64,000 nt of DNA from Rapidithrix thailandica (GCF_039710355.1 NZ_JBDKWZ010000004.1:423811-487810); one strand, 5' to 3'. Shown: positions 18,275 through 28,213, counted from the first letter of the stretch. Program-made: numbers and translations. The notes: generated by a model from the letters alone, not told the origin.

Positions 18275-18985
18275 TTACTGTATTTTTTCAATGATTCTTT
18301 TCTTATTAATGTCTTTGATCGACCCGTTTTCACAGTAAATCACCCGGCTGGGAAATTCTTTGATAAAGTTATGTTGATGAGTTGCCATCAATACCGCTGT
18401 GCCTTTTCGATTGATTTCTGCAAACAGGTGCAGGATTTCTTTACCCACTGTCGGGTCCAGGTTTCCGGTGGGTTCATCTGCCAGTATAATTTCAGGGCGG
18501 TTTAACAGTGCCCGTGCAATAGCAACTCTTTGTTGTTCCCCACCAGACAATTGATGTGGAAATTTCTTCTGCGTATTTTGCAAGCCTACCTGTTCCAGTA
18601 CATAATTGATCCGTTCCTGAATAAGCGATTTGTCTTTCCAGCCGGTAGCTTTCAGTACAAACTTCAGGTTTTCTTCCACAGAACGGTCGGTAAACAATTC
18701 AAAGTCCTGGAAGATGATGCCTAGTTTTCTTCGTAGGTAAGGCACTTCCTTTGACTTGATTTGGTGAACTTGAAAACCTACTACGTTTACTTCACCCTGT
18801 TGTACTTCCAAGTCCGCATAAATGGTTTTGAGAAGGGACGTTTTTCCGCTTCCGGTTTTTCCTATCAGGTAGACAAACTCACCCCGGTGAATGTCGAAAT
18901 TTAAATGTTTGATGATCAGTCTGTTTTCCTGGTAGACGTCAGTGTCTCTGAGACTTACCACAGGCATATCGTCTTGCATAAGCAT
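18275..18985 (-). CDS. ftsE: Cell division ATP-binding protein FtsE
   Basis: 236 residues. Walker A GKTGSGKT at 42-49, signature LSGGEQQRVAIARALL and Walker B ILADEPTGNLDP are present. The EPTGNLD form and the Q-loop FQDFELF are typical of FtsE. With FtsX it forms the complex that controls peptidoglycan hydrolases at the division site. ftsX is not adjacent, which I believe is common in this phylum. The next gene upstream, a 67-residue protein, is only 4 bp away and is probably cotranscribed. Confidence 0.85.
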   Translation of the reverse strand: MLMQDDMPVVSLRDTDVYQENRLIIKHLNFDIHRGEFVYLIGKTGSGKTSLLKTIYADLEVQQGEVNVVGFQVHQIKSKEVPYLRRKLGIIFQDFELFTDRSVEENLKFVLKATGWKDKSLIQERINYVLEQVGLQNTQKKFPHQLSGGEQQRVAIARALLNRPEIILADEPTGNLDPTVGKEILHLFAEINRKGTAVLMATHQHNFIKEFPSRVIYCENGSIKDINKKRIIEKIQ

Positions 18986-18989
18986 GTAC

Positions 18990-19193
18990 TTACAGTTCTA
19001 GTTTTTGAGGTTTTCCGAAAGGAAGCGTTTCAATCAATTGTTTGAGCGCCTCTTCTTTTCCTTCGAGCCCATATTTTTCCAACTTTTGTAAAGGGCGGTC
19101 TGCTCTAAAATAAGCGATCAAAACAAAATTTTCATCGCGCAACTGGATATAATCGGGAATTTTCGCTTTGCCTTTTACTTTTAAAATATACAT
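18990..19193 (-). CDS. Small conserved protein upstream of ftsE
   Basis: 67 residues: charged, soluble, alternating beta and helical character (MYILKVKGKAKIPDYIQLRD..., ending GKPQKLEL). No family is recognised. Its coding-like composition, ATG start and 4-bp spacing to ftsE support it as a real gene in a two-gene operon. Function unknown. Confidence 0.65.
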   Translation of the reverse strand: MYILKVKGKAKIPDYIQLRDENFVLIAYFRADRPLQKLEKYGLEGKEEALKQLIETLPFGKPQKLEL

Positions 19194-19314
19194 AAAGCAC
19201 AGTTAAATAATGAATACCTTAACGATTGCCGGTATCGGCTGAAATTTCTGCAAGCTTACTAGGTTTTGAAGTATTAAGAAAGGTACCGGCCTCAAAATTT
19301 TTCGAAGTGATGTT

Positions 19315-19369
19315 AAGAGCATGTTTAATATCCGTTTTGACGCAAAGGATAAAAGTGAGACATGCTCTC
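19315..19369. repeat. Short palindromic copy of the dispersed element
   Basis: AGAGCATGTTT (19316-19326) and AGACATGCTCT (19358-19368) are inverted ends. The interior is also partly palindromic (TATCC ... GGATA). At about 53 bp this is the smallest copy. It lies between the aldolase terminator and the 67-residue gene. Confidence 0.7.
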
Positions 19370-19392
19370 AATCAAATGTATCTATAAAAAAC

Positions 19393-19418
19393 AAAACCTC
19401 ATGTGACCATGAGGTTTT
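19393..19418 (-). terminator. Terminator of the aldolase gene
   Basis: AAAACCTCATG and CATGAGGTTTT form an 11-bp stem with a four-base loop directly 3' of the minus-strand gene. Confidence 0.85.
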
Positions 19419-19445
19419 AATATCTATTTAAGAAAAAAATAACGC

Positions 19446-20117
19446 TTAAGCCAATACGGACTCAGCGTCCATTTTCTTTGCATCTTCTAAGAATTTAGCC
19501 AAGCCGGCATCGGTTAAGGGATGCTTCAACAGGCCTAAAATCACATTCAACGGGCAAGTTGCTACGTCTGCTCCCAATTCAGCACATTCAATCAAGTGCA
19601 TGGAATGACGCACAGAAGCTGCCAATACCTCAGTTGCATAACCATGTGTACTGTAGATATCCACAATTTGACCGATCAATTGCAACCCGTCACTGGCAAT
19701 ATCATCCAAACGGCCGATAAACGGAGATACGTAAGTAGCGCCTGCTTTGGCAGCCAAGATCGCTTGTCCGGCAGAGAAAACCAGCGTACAGTTGGTTTTA
19801 ATACCATTGTCAGAGAAGTATTTGATGGCTTTTACTCCTTCTTTGATCATGGGAACCTTTACAACGATCTTATCATCGATTTTGGCTAACTCTTCTCCCT
19901 CGCGTACGATACCCTCGAAATCTGTAGAAATTACTTCGGCACTCACATCTCCCTCTACGATATCGCAAATGGCTTTGTAATGTGCTAATACATTTTCTTT
20001 CCCTTTAATGCCTTCTTTGGCCATTAAAGAAGGATTGGTGGTTACCCCGTCTAATACTCCCAAGTCATGTGCCTCTTTGATATCATTCAAGTTGGCCGTA
20101 TCAATAAAGAATTTCAT
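19446..20117 (-). CDS. Transaldolase / fructose-6-phosphate aldolase family protein
   Basis: 223 residues, the short type (MipB/TalC/FSA). The Schiff-base lysine is K87 in IVVKVPM; FIDTAN at the N-terminus and GVTTNPSL are family signatures. Short-form enzymes act either as transaldolase in the pentose phosphate pathway or as fructose-6-phosphate aldolase, and sequence alone does not separate these. Monocistronic, with a terminator at 19393-19418. Confidence 0.9.
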   Translation of the reverse strand: MKFFIDTANLNDIKEAHDLGVLDGVTTNPSLMAKEGIKGKENVLAHYKAICDIVEGDVSAEVISTDFEGIVREGEELAKIDDKIVVKVPMIKEGVKAIKYFSDNGIKTNCTLVFSAGQAILAAKAGATYVSPFIGRLDDIASDGLQLIGQIVDIYSTHGYATEVLAASVRHSMHLIECAELGADVATCPLNVILGLLKHPLTDAGLAKFLEDAKKMDAESVLA

Positions 20118-20277
20118 TGTGTATGATTTAAATTAAGTATCCTTGAATTTACTGCAAAAGTAGATATATGAAGAGAATTGATCAATATTCTGAAAAGGCT
20201 ATTTCAATAAATTGTTCAGATTATTTTAAAGAGTTGAGTAATTGTGGGAAGGTTTATAAGTGGCTTGGTAAAAAAAA

Positions 20278-20364
20278 CAAGCCAGTATCGCACTGCTACG
20301 ACCGATTACCCTTGCTACTTTCCAGTCCTGGGGGATTCTCAGGAGCTAGTCGTACTGACTTGCG
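20278..20364 (-). ncRNA. ffs: Signal recognition particle RNA, small bacterial type
   Basis: Read on the minus strand, the conserved SRP apical region CAGGACTGGAAAGTAGCAA is present. The outer arms CAAGTCAGTA and TACTGGCTTG pair, as do GTACGAC and GTCGTA. The transcript ends in a run of eight T. A perfect Bacteroidota promoter lies just upstream. It scaffolds Ffh for cotranslational targeting. A spurious plus-strand frame (20168-20377) overlaps it. Confidence 0.9.
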
Positions 20365-20368
20365 GGTG

Positions 20369-20399
20369 CAAAGGTAATAAGCGGCTTTGAATCACCAAA
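20369..20399 (-). promoter_or_regulatory. Promoter of the SRP RNA
   Basis: On the minus strand TTTG (20396-20399), a 19-nt spacer and TACCTTTG (20369-20376) match the Bacteroidota -33/-7 consensus exactly. The -7 box ends 5-7 nt before the inferred RNA start. Confidence 0.85.
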
Positions 20400-21199
20400 C
20401 TTTTTTGAATAAAAATGAATTTTTTTTTGAAAGATTATTCTTTGCTATTTGGTAAGTGTAAGATTTTCAATGGGTTGTTGTTGTGAAGTTTTTTCTTTTT
20501 TTCGAAAGATAAATTTCATGAGCAGAGCAATATCATCTCATGGTAAAAAGATTAGGGGCAATGCGCAAGTCCTCCTCTCTGTAGAATGATGAGAATCCAG
20601 AGATAAGATGAATCCATAGGAGAGGACTTCTTATTGATAATAGATGAATTCATCAGTCATTAACTTTGCGTATATGCATATAAGTATTGGAAGGTTCCTT
20701 CACTAATTCCTTAAAGAGAAAATGAGGGGGTAAAGGAATGGGATACTGGTTTTACCCGTTTTTTAGTGATTTTTTTATGCGCTTGATACGGGAATTCCCT
20801 TTGGATTGGTAGTAAAATGCATAGGATTTATACAGGATAATTGCATTATTTGGTGATTATGTGCAATGTTGAGCTTTCTTATTACATCAAAATATTGTTA
20901 TTTTAATTGGGATAATACAATTTGATATAATAATTATCTTATGATTTTTTAAGTTGTTGAATATGGTTTGAAAAGCGGTGCTGCGGTGAAAAACCGTGTA
21001 ATTTATTGTGGATCTTTGGTTTTTAAGCGGCTTTGTAAAATTACCTATTTTGGTTATACTTCTGTGTTTTGGTTTTATTTTGTTGTGAGGTAATAAATTT
21101 TATGTTTGAAATAAAAGTTTTCTTACATTGATGCCTTTTTGTGAGAGTGTGGTTATTCTGTTTTGAAAATTTCCCTGAATTTTACAGCATGAAATTTTT
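20400..21199. other. AT-rich intergenic region without a supported gene
   Basis: About 800 bp with no convincing frame. One imperfect inverted repeat is present near 20574-20630: AAGTCCTC...CTCTC against GAGAGGACTT, with a bulge and a 30-40 nt loop. It could be a hairpin of an untranslated RNA. Confidence 0.5.
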
Positions 21200-21433
21200 A
21201 TGAAAACCAATAATAGTCAAATGGGTAAAAAAGTTTCCAAACCAAACCAATCGCTTCTCTTCGTAAAAATTCAACGAATGGGAGCTTCACCGGCCAGCTT
21301 AATCGGTTCGGGGCAAATCCGGCCTTTTGGCTTGCAAGTGACATTACCCAATGAACTTTATTTTGGAATGCCGGAGGAGAGTACTAATCTTAAGGAAGAA
21401 GCTATGAGAAGCGTGCATTTCAATCAAAATTAA
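21200..21433 (+). CDS. Small hypothetical protein
   Basis: 77 residues, basic N-terminus, no signal or membrane segment and no recognised family. The middle (LFVKIQRMGASP, IRPFGLQVTLPNELYFG) has plausible coding composition. A strong factor-independent terminator lies 146 bp downstream on the same strand, so the region is probably transcribed. Alternatively it is part of an untranslated RNA. Low certainty. Confidence 0.4.
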   Translation: MKTNNSQMGKKVSKPNQSLLFVKIQRMGASPASLIGSGQIRPFGLQVTLPNELYFGMPEESTNLKEEAMRSVHFNQN

Positions 21434-21578
21434 TTGAATACTTACTGTTACAAATAATAGATTAAACCAAATAATTTAAATTTCATTGTCATAGGTAAAT
21501 GCTGAGTATTTTTTCAACTGACAATACACCTGTTACACGTTGAAAGTTGTTGTAAGAGCTACAGCATTAAGAATTTTA

Positions 21579-21619
21579 AATACTTTTAAGTCATTGTGAC
21601 TTAAAAGTATTTTTTTTGT
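21579..21619 (+). terminator. Strong factor-independent terminator
   Basis: AATACTTTTAAGTCA and TGACTTAAAAGTATT form a 15-bp perfect stem with a 3-nt loop followed by a run of T. Confidence 0.9.
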
Positions 21620-21706
21620 CTATACTCAACACAAGCGATTACTTTTTTGGCTACACAAGGATTTCTCAAAATAAAAGCCATAGTAGAGTAAAAGCATAAC
21701 TTATCT

Positions 21707-22417
21707 ATGAAAATGAAAAAAAGCCAATTGAAACACATTTCTTATCTTCTTTTTCTACTGATTGTTGCCGGGGATCTGTGGAGTTTGTTTACTCCCTGGC
21801 AGTCTTACGAATACTGGTTCAAACCTTTGATCATGATTTGGGTGCTGGTGTATTTTGCCTGGCAGTCCAAAGGGATCCGGCATGTGATCAAGCAACCTTT
21901 ATTCTTTGCCTTTGTCTTTTCTTGGGGTGGGGATGTAGCACTGTTGTTTCAGCAAAAAAACGAATTGTTTTTTCTTTTGGGACTGGGCAGCTTTCTGATT
22001 GCACAAATCAGTTATGTAGTTGCATTTACCTTTTCCGTGAGGGGGCATGCTAAGGCAGGCTTTATCAAAAGGCAGCCCTGGTGGGTACTGCTCATTATTA
22101 TGTATGGTGGATTGTTGTATGCATTGCTGTTTGAAAACTTGGATTCTACTTTAAAAATAGCGGTGTTCATCTATGCGGCCTCGCTAGTAGTTATGGGGCT
22201 GGCAGCCTTGAATCGCAGAGGTTGTGTACCGGCTTCAAGTTTCTGGTTCGTAATGTGTGGAGGGGTTTTATTTATTTTATCTGATTCGGTGATAGCCATT
22301 AATAAATTTTTATTGCCCTTTGAAGGGGCTAATATATTGATAATGAGTACGTATATATTGGCGCAGTACCTGATTATGCAAGGGGGCTTGCGGCAAGTTT
22401 TACAAGCTAACCGGTAA
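21707..22417 (+). CDS. Lysoplasmalogenase family (YhhN/TMEM86) membrane protein
   Basis: 236 residues with about eight hydrophobic segments. Family features include FSWGGDVALL and a late ILSDSVIAINKF segment, which carry the conserved polar residues. The family hydrolyses the vinyl-ether bond of lysoplasmalogens in animals; the bacterial substrate is uncertain. Integral inner-membrane protein. The gene stands alone before the CoA-transferase gene, 207 bp away. Confidence 0.82.
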   Translation: MKMKKSQLKHISYLLFLLIVAGDLWSLFTPWQSYEYWFKPLIMIWVLVYFAWQSKGIRHVIKQPLFFAFVFSWGGDVALLFQQKNELFFLLGLGSFLIAQISYVVAFTFSVRGHAKAGFIKRQPWWVLLIIMYGGLLYALLFENLDSTLKIAVFIYAASLVVMGLAALNRRGCVPASSFWFVMCGGVLFILSDSVIAINKFLLPFEGANILIMSTYILAQYLIMQGGLRQVLQANR

Positions 22418-22624
22418 ATAACCCAAGTAAGAAATTGGAATATTTAAAAAAAAATTGTTATTTCATCACATCATTGTGGATTATTAGCTCAAATACACTT
22501 TTCTTCATCTCCTGGATTTTTTAACTAATAAAAGCACCATCTTAAATCTTTAACTTGGGGTATTCTCCAATGGCTTCTGCCTTGGAGGAATAGTTCTATT
22601 ACTTTATACTCAATCAATAAACAT

Positions 22625-23287
22625 ATGCTTGATAAACATGGAATTGCTAAGAGAATAGCCAAAGAGATCAAAAGCGGCTATTATGTTAACTTGGGCATTG
22701 GAATTCCTACCCTGGTGGCCAATTATATACCGGAGGGAGTGGAAATGGTACTACAGTCGGAGAACGGCTTGTTGGGGATTGGCCCCTTTCCGGAAGAAGC
22801 AGCCGTAGATGCAGACCTGATAAATGCCGGTAAACAAACGATTACGATGCGGGAGGGCTCCAGTCTCTTCAGCTCAGCAGAGAGCTTTGCGATGATTCGG
22901 GGCGGGCATATAGACCTTACCATTCTGGGAGCCATGGAAGTGTCGGAAAAAGGAGATATTGCCAACTGGAAAATTCCGGGAAAAATGGTGAAAGGCATGG
23001 GAGGAGCCATGGATTTGGTCTCTTCTGCCAAGAACATCATTGTCGCTATGCAGCATAAAAGCAAATCGGGAAAGTCCAAGCTCCTGCGTGAATGTACATT
23101 GCCAATCACCGGATTAGCCTGTGTCAAACACATCGTTACGGATATGGCCATGCTGGAAGTAATGGATGAAGGTGGTTTTAAACTATTGGAAAGAGCTCCC
23201 GGAGTATCCGTAGAGGAAATTCAAGAGGCTACGGAAGGGCGCTTGTTTGTGGAGGGTGAAATCCCTGAAATGCAAATAGATGAATGA
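22625..23287 (+). CDS. scoB: 3-oxoacid CoA-transferase subunit B
   Basis: 220 residues, full length for the beta subunit. The catalytic glutamate is E46 in QSENGLLG; GGHIDLTILGAMEVS and the glycine-rich KMVKGMGGAMD loop are family signatures. With subunit A it transfers CoA from succinyl-CoA to acetoacetate or a related 3-oxoacid. Subunit A, usually adjacent, is absent from this neighbourhood, so the partner must lie elsewhere. Confidence 0.9.
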   Translation: MLDKHGIAKRIAKEIKSGYYVNLGIGIPTLVANYIPEGVEMVLQSENGLLGIGPFPEEAAVDADLINAGKQTITMREGSSLFSSAESFAMIRGGHIDLTILGAMEVSEKGDIANWKIPGKMVKGMGGAMDLVSSAKNIIVAMQHKSKSGKSKLLRECTLPITGLACVKHIVTDMAMLEVMDEGGFKLLERAPGVSVEEIQEATEGRLFVEGEIPEMQIDE

Positions 23288-23467
23288 ATCTATCGAATAC
23301 ATAAATCATCACAGATTCAATTTTTCACCTAATCAACTATGAAAATATACCGGATTGCATAACACTTTTTTTAAAGAAAAAACGAAGCTTATTTTTCCCA
23401 AAATGCTTCACATAATAGCCACTAATCAATATAAACTAATTAGCACTTAATTTAAATACTAGTAAAT

Positions 23468-26377
23468 ATGGAAAATGGGTACAAACAAAGATCTTTATGG
23501 CTCTTTATACGACTACTGGGGCTGCTGTTGGGTCTTACTTACGGGTCTGTTGCCTTCGGACAGAATGTAATGGTAAAAGGTTCTGTGTTGGATGCGGATA
23601 CCGAAGAACCTTTAGTCGGGGTGAATATCATTATCAAAGGAGCCGTTACGGGTACGACTACCAATATCAACGGTAGTTTTATATTAAGAACTTCCAATAC
23701 AGACCTGCCCTTTACACTGTTGTTTTCAGCCATAGGTTATGAAACCAAAGAAGTGGAGGTTACTCAGGAAAACCAGGAAATCAACTTGAGTCTGGGTTCC
23801 AAGACCAATGTATTAGGACAGGAAGTGGTGGTTTCTGCTTCCAGGGTGGCAGAAAGCATCTTGGAGTCTCCGGTGTCTATTGAAAAAATGGATGTGCTGG
23901 ATGTACAAAATACCTCTGCGGATACTTATTATAAACATATTGGAAATATGAAAGGGGTGGATATGACCTCCAGTAGTATTAATTTCCAAATCGTAAATGC
24001 CCGGGGGTTTAATTCCACCGGAAATACCCGCTTCGTTCAAATGATTGACGGTATGGACTCACAAGCTCCGGCACTGAACTTCCCTGTAGGAAGTCTGAAC
24101 GGCCCGTCCGATTTGGATGTAGAAAGCGTGGAGTTGATTCCGGGAGCGGCTTCGGCCTTGTATGGAGCCAATGCGTTTAATGGAATTTTATTGATCAACA
24201 CCAAAAGCCCCTTTGAATATCAGGGGCTAAGTGCCTTTGCGAAGGTAGGAGTCAACCATATCAGCCCGAACACTGGGGAAGGAGAGCCGGACGGTGCCCA
24301 ACCGATGTTGGAAGGCGCTTTCCGCTATGCCAAAGCCTTTAACAATAAATTTGCCTTTAAAATCGGCGTATCCTATAGTCGGGCAGAAGACTGGTACGGT
24401 ACCGAAATGGCCGATCAGAATCCTGAACGTCAAGGAGACTTGTCCTTTAATCCCGGGATGGATCAAGTACATGCCTATGGTGATGTAGCCGCTATTTCCA
24501 TGCCTTTGGTAGGATTTCAATTGCCCGGCTTCTGGGATCAGGTAGAAGCACAAGATCCGAGCTTTGGTCAAATTCGCCCTGCTTTGGAAGAACGTTTGGA
24601 AGCTGGCGACTTGCCTAATCAAATTGTGGCCCGGACGCCCTATGCAGAAAAAGACTTGGCGGATTACGGAGCAGAAAACTTAAAAGTAAACACCGCATTG
24701 CATTACCGGATTACAGATAATCTGGAAGCTTCCTATACGCTGAATTTTGGCTCCGGTACGACTATTTACACAGGGGCCAACCGTTACGCATTGTCCAACT
24801 TTACCATTCAACAACACAAACTGGAATTGACCGGCTCTAACTTCTTTTTGAAAGGGTATGCCACGATTGAAAATTCAGGAGATTCGTATATTGTCGATGC
24901 GGTGGGGGCTGCTATCAATAATGATTGGAAAGCCAATGGCCAGTGGTTTGCCGAATATGCAACGGCTTACCTGACCGGTCTGGTGACCGGAGGAATTGAG
25001 CCTGGGACAGCGAATGCTTTGCCGGCCAGTGCCAGAGGAAATTTACACTTGGGGGCCCGGGGCTTTGCCGATCAGGGGCGTTTGATGCCGGGTACGGCTG
25101 GCTTTGAACAAGCCAAAAGCAAATACCAGAACTCCTTTATTCCCAACGGAGGGAAATTTGACGATAAGACTCTGTTCTATCATTATGAAGGTCAATATAA
25201 CTTCCAGAATGAAATCAAATTTGTGGACTTGCAAGTGGGAGCTGCCTATCGCTTGTTTGATTTGAATTCGAACGGAACCATCTTTGGCGATGCTGACAGC
25301 GATATTACCATCCAGGAATACGGTGCTTTTGTGCAAGCCGGTAAAAAAATCCTGAATGATAAATTAAAACTTTTAGCTTCCGTACGTTACGATAAGAATG
25401 AAAACTTTGACGGACAGTGGAGTCCCAGGGCTTCTGCGGTATTGAACGTAGGGAAAAACAGTTTTATCCGCGGCTCCTTCCAAACCGGTTTCCGCAATCC
25501 CTCCACCCAAGGACAACATATCGATCTGGATGTAGGGACTTTACGGATTTTAGGGGGGCTGCCTCCTTATGCCGAAAGGTACAATGCCTATGAAAATGCC
25601 TATACCTTGGCTTCAGTAAATCGTTATGTAGCCAAAGTGGTGGCTGACGGTACTACTTCGGCGGTGGTAGACCCGGCTAATTTGGCTTTGTTACAGCCCG
25701 TACAAGAAGGAGGGTTTGACCCTGTAAAACCGGAACAGATCAAATCTTTTGAAGTGGGGTATAAAGGCTTGTTCGGTACAAAAATGATGATTGATGTAAA
25801 CTACTATTACAATATTTACAACGATTTCATTGTGCAGGCGCAATTGCGTAAGGCGGCCGGAGATATCTCTGTCAACCCTATCAATGCACAAGCTTTGTTA
25901 GTGGGAAGTGCGGCCAATACCTACCAGATTTATACCAACCTGAATGAAGAATTAAAAGGGCAAGGGGCTGCGCTTGGGGTGCAATACAGCTTGCCGAAAG
26001 GGTTTTACCTCAATGGAAATTACAACTGGAACGAATTGATTGAAGGCTTGGGAGATGAGTACCTGAATGAGTTTAATACTCCGGAGCATAAAGTTAATTT
26101 AGGTTTTGGTAATCGTAAGTTGACAGACCGGATAGGGTTTGATATTCACTGGCGTTGGCAAGATGCTTTCCGTTGGGAGTCTTCTTTCTCCAAAGGAAAT
26201 ATACCGGCTTATTCTACCATAGACATGCAGGTGAGTTACCGGATGAAAGAATTGAAATCCATTTTGAAATTGGGCGGCTCGAACATCTTCAACGAACGCT
26301 ATATTCAAAATTATGGCGGGCCTACCATCGGTGCCATTTATTATTTATCGATCACTTTTGATGAGTTGATGAAATAA
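23468..26377 (+). CDS. TonB-dependent receptor with carboxypeptidase-like N-domain
   Basis: 969 residues. Signal peptide at 1-31, a regulatory beta-sandwich (about 34-115), then EVVVSASRVAESILESPVSIEKM, a plug (SVELIPGAASALYGANAFNG) and a barrel. It lacks the SusC-specific layout and no SusD follows. Instead a GDSL-type lipoprotein hydrolase lies 58 bp downstream in the same orientation. The cargo is unknown; an ester-containing or lipid substrate processed by the partner hydrolase is an inference from position only. Confidence 0.92.
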   Translation: MENGYKQRSLWLFIRLLGLLLGLTYGSVAFGQNVMVKGSVLDADTEEPLVGVNIIIKGAVTGTTTNINGSFILRTSNTDLPFTLLFSAIGYETKEVEVTQENQEINLSLGSKTNVLGQEVVVSASRVAESILESPVSIEKMDVLDVQNTSADTYYKHIGNMKGVDMTSSSINFQIVNARGFNSTGNTRFVQMIDGMDSQAPALNFPVGSLNGPSDLDVESVELIPGAASALYGANAFNGILLINTKSPFEYQGLSAFAKVGVNHISPNTGEGEPDGAQPMLEGAFRYAKAFNNKFAFKIGVSYSRAEDWYGTEMADQNPERQGDLSFNPGMDQVHAYGDVAAISMPLVGFQLPGFWDQVEAQDPSFGQIRPALEERLEAGDLPNQIVARTPYAEKDLADYGAENLKVNTALHYRITDNLEASYTLNFGSGTTIYTGANRYALSNFTIQQHKLELTGSNFFLKGYATIENSGDSYIVDAVGAAINNDWKANGQWFAEYATAYLTGLVTGGIEPGTANALPASARGNLHLGARGFADQGRLMPGTAGFEQAKSKYQNSFIPNGGKFDDKTLFYHYEGQYNFQNEIKFVDLQVGAAYRLFDLNSNGTIFGDADSDITIQEYGAFVQAGKKILNDKLKLLASVRYDKNENFDGQWSPRASAVLNVGKNSFIRGSFQTGFRNPSTQGQHIDLDVGTLRILGGLPPYAERYNAYENAYTLASVNRYVAKVVADGTTSAVVDPANLALLQPVQEGGFDPVKPEQIKSFEVGYKGLFGTKMMIDVNYYYNIYNDFIVQAQLRKAAGDISVNPINAQALLVGSAANTYQIYTNLNEELKGQGAALGVQYSLPKGFYLNGNYNWNELIEGLGDEYLNEFNTPEHKVNLGFGNRKLTDRIGFDIHWRWQDAFRWESSFSKGNIPAYSTIDMQVSYRMKELKSILKLGGSNIFNERYIQNYGGPTIGAIYYLSITFDELMK

Positions 26378-26435
26378 CAGCATTTCGTAAAAAGGTCATT
26401 GAAAACATTCACAACCGCTATAAATCTGATAGAAA

Positions 26436-28151
26436 ATGAAAAAAAATATAAATAGCTGGTATCTTTCCATTGTGCTGACAGCCCTGCTTTCGGCTTGTTC
26501 CTATGATTTTCCGGCTCCGGATCCTACGACTCAACCTTCAACCGGGAACGCTGATTTTACCAAATATGTGGCTTTGGGTAATTCCCTGACGGCCGGAATG
26601 ATGGACGGAGCTTTGTATACACGTGCCCAACAAAATTCCTTTGCGGCAATTTTGGGGCAGCAATTCAAACAAGTAGAAGGAGGAGAATTTGTTCTTCCGG
26701 ATATCAATGCGGAAAACGGGACCAATATCCTGAACGGTTTGGGAAGGATTATTTTTGCCGTTGACCCTACCTGTCCTCAGGCGGGCCCCGGGCTTTCTTT
26801 TACTACTCCGGATCCGATCACTCCTTTTTCAGGAAACATCAGTGATATGAACAATTACGGAGTGCCAGGCATGAAACTCGCCTGGTCAACCGGGGATGGA
26901 GCCGTAGCACTGTTGCAAAACCCCTTTTATACCCGTTGGTTTGCTGATTTGCCTTCGGCAGCTGCTACCAACCCTGTAGAGTTGGCTGTGGCTGCCCAAC
27001 CTACGTTTTTCTCTATTTGGTTGGGAAATGCCGATGCCTTGAATTATGCAACCGGTGGAGGCTGTGTAACTTCTGAAATGAATGAATCGCCTACTCCTCC
27101 TCAATACATCGGGGTAGATGGTGAAGGAAAACCTATTGAAAACCCGGTGAAGAGTGCCGATTATTATAATACACTCAAGCAATCCGGAGATGGTTTTGGC
27201 GCCAATGATATGACCCCGACATCCGCTTTTCAAGCCTTGTATTCCGGGGTGGTTTCCGGGATGTTGAGTGGCGGTGGCAAAGGCGTAGTTGCCAATATTC
27301 CGGAAGTGACCGATATTCCTTACTTCCGCTTTGTCAACCCCAATCAATTTGCCGTGCCCTTGGATTTGGGAACAGTGGTTCCGGATGCTGCAGGCCCTCC
27401 GTTTGCCGGAATGACCTATGCCGATGTTTTGAACTTTTGGTATTTTCAATACGGTTTTACCGGAATGGAAGATTACAATGGGGATCAAGTACCTGATGGC
27501 CCTCAGCGTTTGTTCCAACCGAACGCCAATAACTTTTTGGCCATCGAAACTTTTAATGCGAACGGAGAGCGGGTGATTCGTCAATTAGATCCTAGCAAAG
27601 ACATCACCCCTATGAGTTTAGCAACGATTCCCACCAAGTTAGGTTTAGGGCCAATCCTGGATTGTGAAGGAAATGTAGTTGGGGCCCGTGAAGGATGGGG
27701 CTTAGTGCAAAACTTGCCACTGACTGCGGAAGGGACCATTGACCTGGTTGAATTGATGAAAGTCATCGATCAAGTACGGCCGTATCCGGTACCCAGTTCT
27801 TTTATTTTGGATGAGACAGAAAAAGAAGCGGTAGCGGCCCGGATCGATGCCTATAATACCATCATTGCGGATGTGGCAACGGCTAACAGCGATCAGTTGG
27901 CCTTGGTGGATATCAACGATATTTTTGGAAAGTTTGCCAACGAAGCAACGCCCAGTACCCTTGGTGGGATAGGAGTAGAGGCCACTTTTGCTCCTCCATT
28001 TGGCGCTTTTTCCGCAGACGGTGTACATCCCAACGGTCGTGGGCATGCTTTTGTAGCCAATCAATTTATCGGAGCGATTAATGCTAAATTTAGCGCCAAT
28101 GTACCGTTGGTTAACCCGAACAACTACCCGGGCAATGATTTGCCACAATAG
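26436..28151 (+). CDS. SGNH/GDSL hydrolase lipoprotein
   Basis: 571 residues. Lipoprotein signal ends at Cys21 (LLSACSYD). SGNH blocks are visible: nucleophile S50 in YVALGNSLTAG, G197-N198 with D200 in WLGNADAL, and D528 with H531 in ADGVHPNGRGH. This places it among esterases and lipases of the GDSL group. About 300 residues separate blocks III and V, longer than in simple GDSL enzymes. It follows the TonB receptor, and the pair probably forms an operon ended by the terminator at 28180. Confidence 0.88.
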   Translation: MKKNINSWYLSIVLTALLSACSYDFPAPDPTTQPSTGNADFTKYVALGNSLTAGMMDGALYTRAQQNSFAAILGQQFKQVEGGEFVLPDINAENGTNILNGLGRIIFAVDPTCPQAGPGLSFTTPDPITPFSGNISDMNNYGVPGMKLAWSTGDGAVALLQNPFYTRWFADLPSAAATNPVELAVAAQPTFFSIWLGNADALNYATGGGCVTSEMNESPTPPQYIGVDGEGKPIENPVKSADYYNTLKQSGDGFGANDMTPTSAFQALYSGVVSGMLSGGGKGVVANIPEVTDIPYFRFVNPNQFAVPLDLGTVVPDAAGPPFAGMTYADVLNFWYFQYGFTGMEDYNGDQVPDGPQRLFQPNANNFLAIETFNANGERVIRQLDPSKDITPMSLATIPTKLGLGPILDCEGNVVGAREGWGLVQNLPLTAEGTIDLVELMKVIDQVRPYPVPSSFILDETEKEAVAARIDAYNTIIADVATANSDQLALVDINDIFGKFANEATPSTLGGIGVEATFAPPFGAFSADGVHPNGRGHAFVANQFIGAINAKFSANVPLVNPNNYPGNDLPQ

Positions 28152-28179
28152 ATACATCGGATTTTACTTGTTTTTTCGA

Positions 28180-28213
28180 AAAGCCCAAGAAATTTATGTT
28201 CTTGGGCTTTTTT
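28180..28213 (+). terminator. Terminator of the receptor-hydrolase operon
   Basis: AAAGCCCAAG and CTTGGGCTTTTTT form a stem with a T run. Confidence 0.92.

Noticed and set aside
20168..20377. 69-residue plus-strand frame
   Set aside because: It runs antisense over the SRP RNA and its promoter; the frame is a by-product of the RNA gene.
21778..22053. Alternative frames inside the lysoplasmalogenase gene
   Set aside because: They are shadows of a clear eight-helix membrane protein on the same strand.
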